21,177 bases of DNA from Candidatus Doudnabacteria bacterium (GTDB taxonomy: Bacteria; Patescibacteriota; Doudnabacteria; UBA920; O2-02-FULL-48-8), in the NCBI GenBank assembly GCA_016198045.1, contig JACQJI010000013.1:1-21177 (forward strand), given 5' to 3'. Of the stretch, positions 20,898 through 21,177 are shown piece after piece. The notes below the pieces were generated by a model. The model had not been told where the DNA came from, searched no databases, and worked only from the letters and a program-made list of their open reading frames with translations. The position numbers were made by a program, and so were the translations under genes. Each line of letters starts with the position of its first letter. Positions within the stretch are counted from its first letter, which is position 1.

Positions 20898-21177
20898 ATG
20901 CATCTTGTTAGACTAAAATATAAAAAAGAAGTGGCCGAAAAGACTATGGCCTTCTTTTTTGAAAAACCAACAGCGATTCCCGGCTCCGCACGGGAACCTT
21001 CGACGAGCAAAGGTTTTAAATTTATTCCAGGCCAATTCATTGAAATACATCTAGGGAAAAATCAAATTTACTCTTTCTCGCTTGCTTCTTCGCCAAAAGA
21101 AAAAGAATTAGTGATAACAACCCGGATGAGGCCATCTAAATTTAAAAAGGCTCTAAATAAATTAAAAATTGGAGATA
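20898..21177 (+). CDS. FNR-like flavoprotein (FAD-binding reductase), 5' part
   Basis: The 93 visible residues match the start of the ferredoxin-NADP reductase FAD-binding barrel: MHLVRLKYKKEVAEKTMAFF, then FIPGQFIEI (42-50) and YSFSLASSP (58-66, the RxYS-type flavin motif; the arginine position is not kept), and a second strand ELVITTRM. The gene continues past the window. Between FFFEKP and KGFKFIPGQ is an extra stretch of about 13 residues (AIPGSAREPSTS) encoded by a hairpin-forming segment (20977-20996). The ATG is 3 nt after tRNA-Val with no Shine-Dalgarno. It is kept because the first strand of the barrel begins right there. The partner and substrate cannot be told. Confidence 0.75.
   Translation, partial: MHLVRLKYKKEVAEKTMAFFFEKPTAIPGSAREPSTSKGFKFIPGQFIEIHLGKNQIYSFSLASSPKEKELVITTRMRPSKFKKALNKLKIGD

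Noticed and set aside
20840..21040. 66-codon minus-strand frame
   Set aside because: It runs across tRNA-Val and the start of the FNR-like gene on the opposite strand, with no supporting features.
20898..21177. PyrK (dihydroorotate dehydrogenase electron-transfer subunit) assignment
   Set aside because: The fold fits, but PyrD here is class 2, which needs no PyrK, and the gene is separated from the pyr operon; left as FNR-like.

Overview
The window looks like a chromosomal segment from a small-genome bacterium, most likely a member of the Patescibacteria/CPR (Parcubacteria-like). This is an inference from very compact gene packing with 1-17 nt overlaps, short versions of core proteins, an archaeal-type PRPP synthetase, small secreted lysozyme-like proteins and tRNA genes of which some lack an encoded CCA. 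TGA is used as a stop, so the recoded Gracilibacteria/SR1 code does not apply. No prophage, insertion sequence or CRISPR array is visible.

Layout. (1) 1-3573 is the classical origin neighbourhood: dnaA leftward, a 196 nt gap holding a DnaA-box-like site and a long palindrome, then rightward rpmH-rnpA-yidD-yidC-khpB. (2) 3570-7270 is a leftward pair, a class A penicillin-binding protein followed by a Wzy/O-antigen-ligase-like membrane protein, for the cell surface. (3) tyrS runs rightward from a 44 nt divergent promoter region. (4) 8601-14225 is a leftward, tightly packed operon: inactive-looking MBL-fold protein, membrane-anchored protein, gyrA, rsmI, yebC, ruvC. It appears to start at an extended -10 promoter near 14375 with a strongly folded leader of about 140 nt. 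(5) Ribosomal protein S1 (rpsA) runs rightward and shares a terminator hairpin with a convergent lysozyme-like gene. (6) 16360-19887 carries tRNA-Cys, tRNA-Leu(UAA) and prs-pyrE-pyrF-pyrD, which together make PRPP and convert dihydroorotate to UMP. (7) A second exported lysozyme-like gene, a cloverleaf-like repeat, tRNA-Leu(GAG), tRNA-Val(UAC) and the start of an FNR-like flavoprotein close the window.

Three cross-cutting patterns stand out. First, the promoters I can recognise are mostly extended -10 (TGnTAYAAT-like), and four genes have the -10 hexamer ending exactly 10 nt before the ATG, which predicts leaders of about 4 nt without a ribosome binding site. Two further genes (prs and the FNR-like gene) begin 2-3 nt after the 3' end of a tRNA, so tRNA maturation itself would create near-leaderless mRNAs. 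Second, degenerate heptanucleotide tandem repeats occur in several places, including inside two coding regions. The clean one, in the Wzy-like surface gene, could act as a slippage (phase-variation) site. Third, the gyrA operon begins with a structured leader whose hairpins include mutually exclusive stems.
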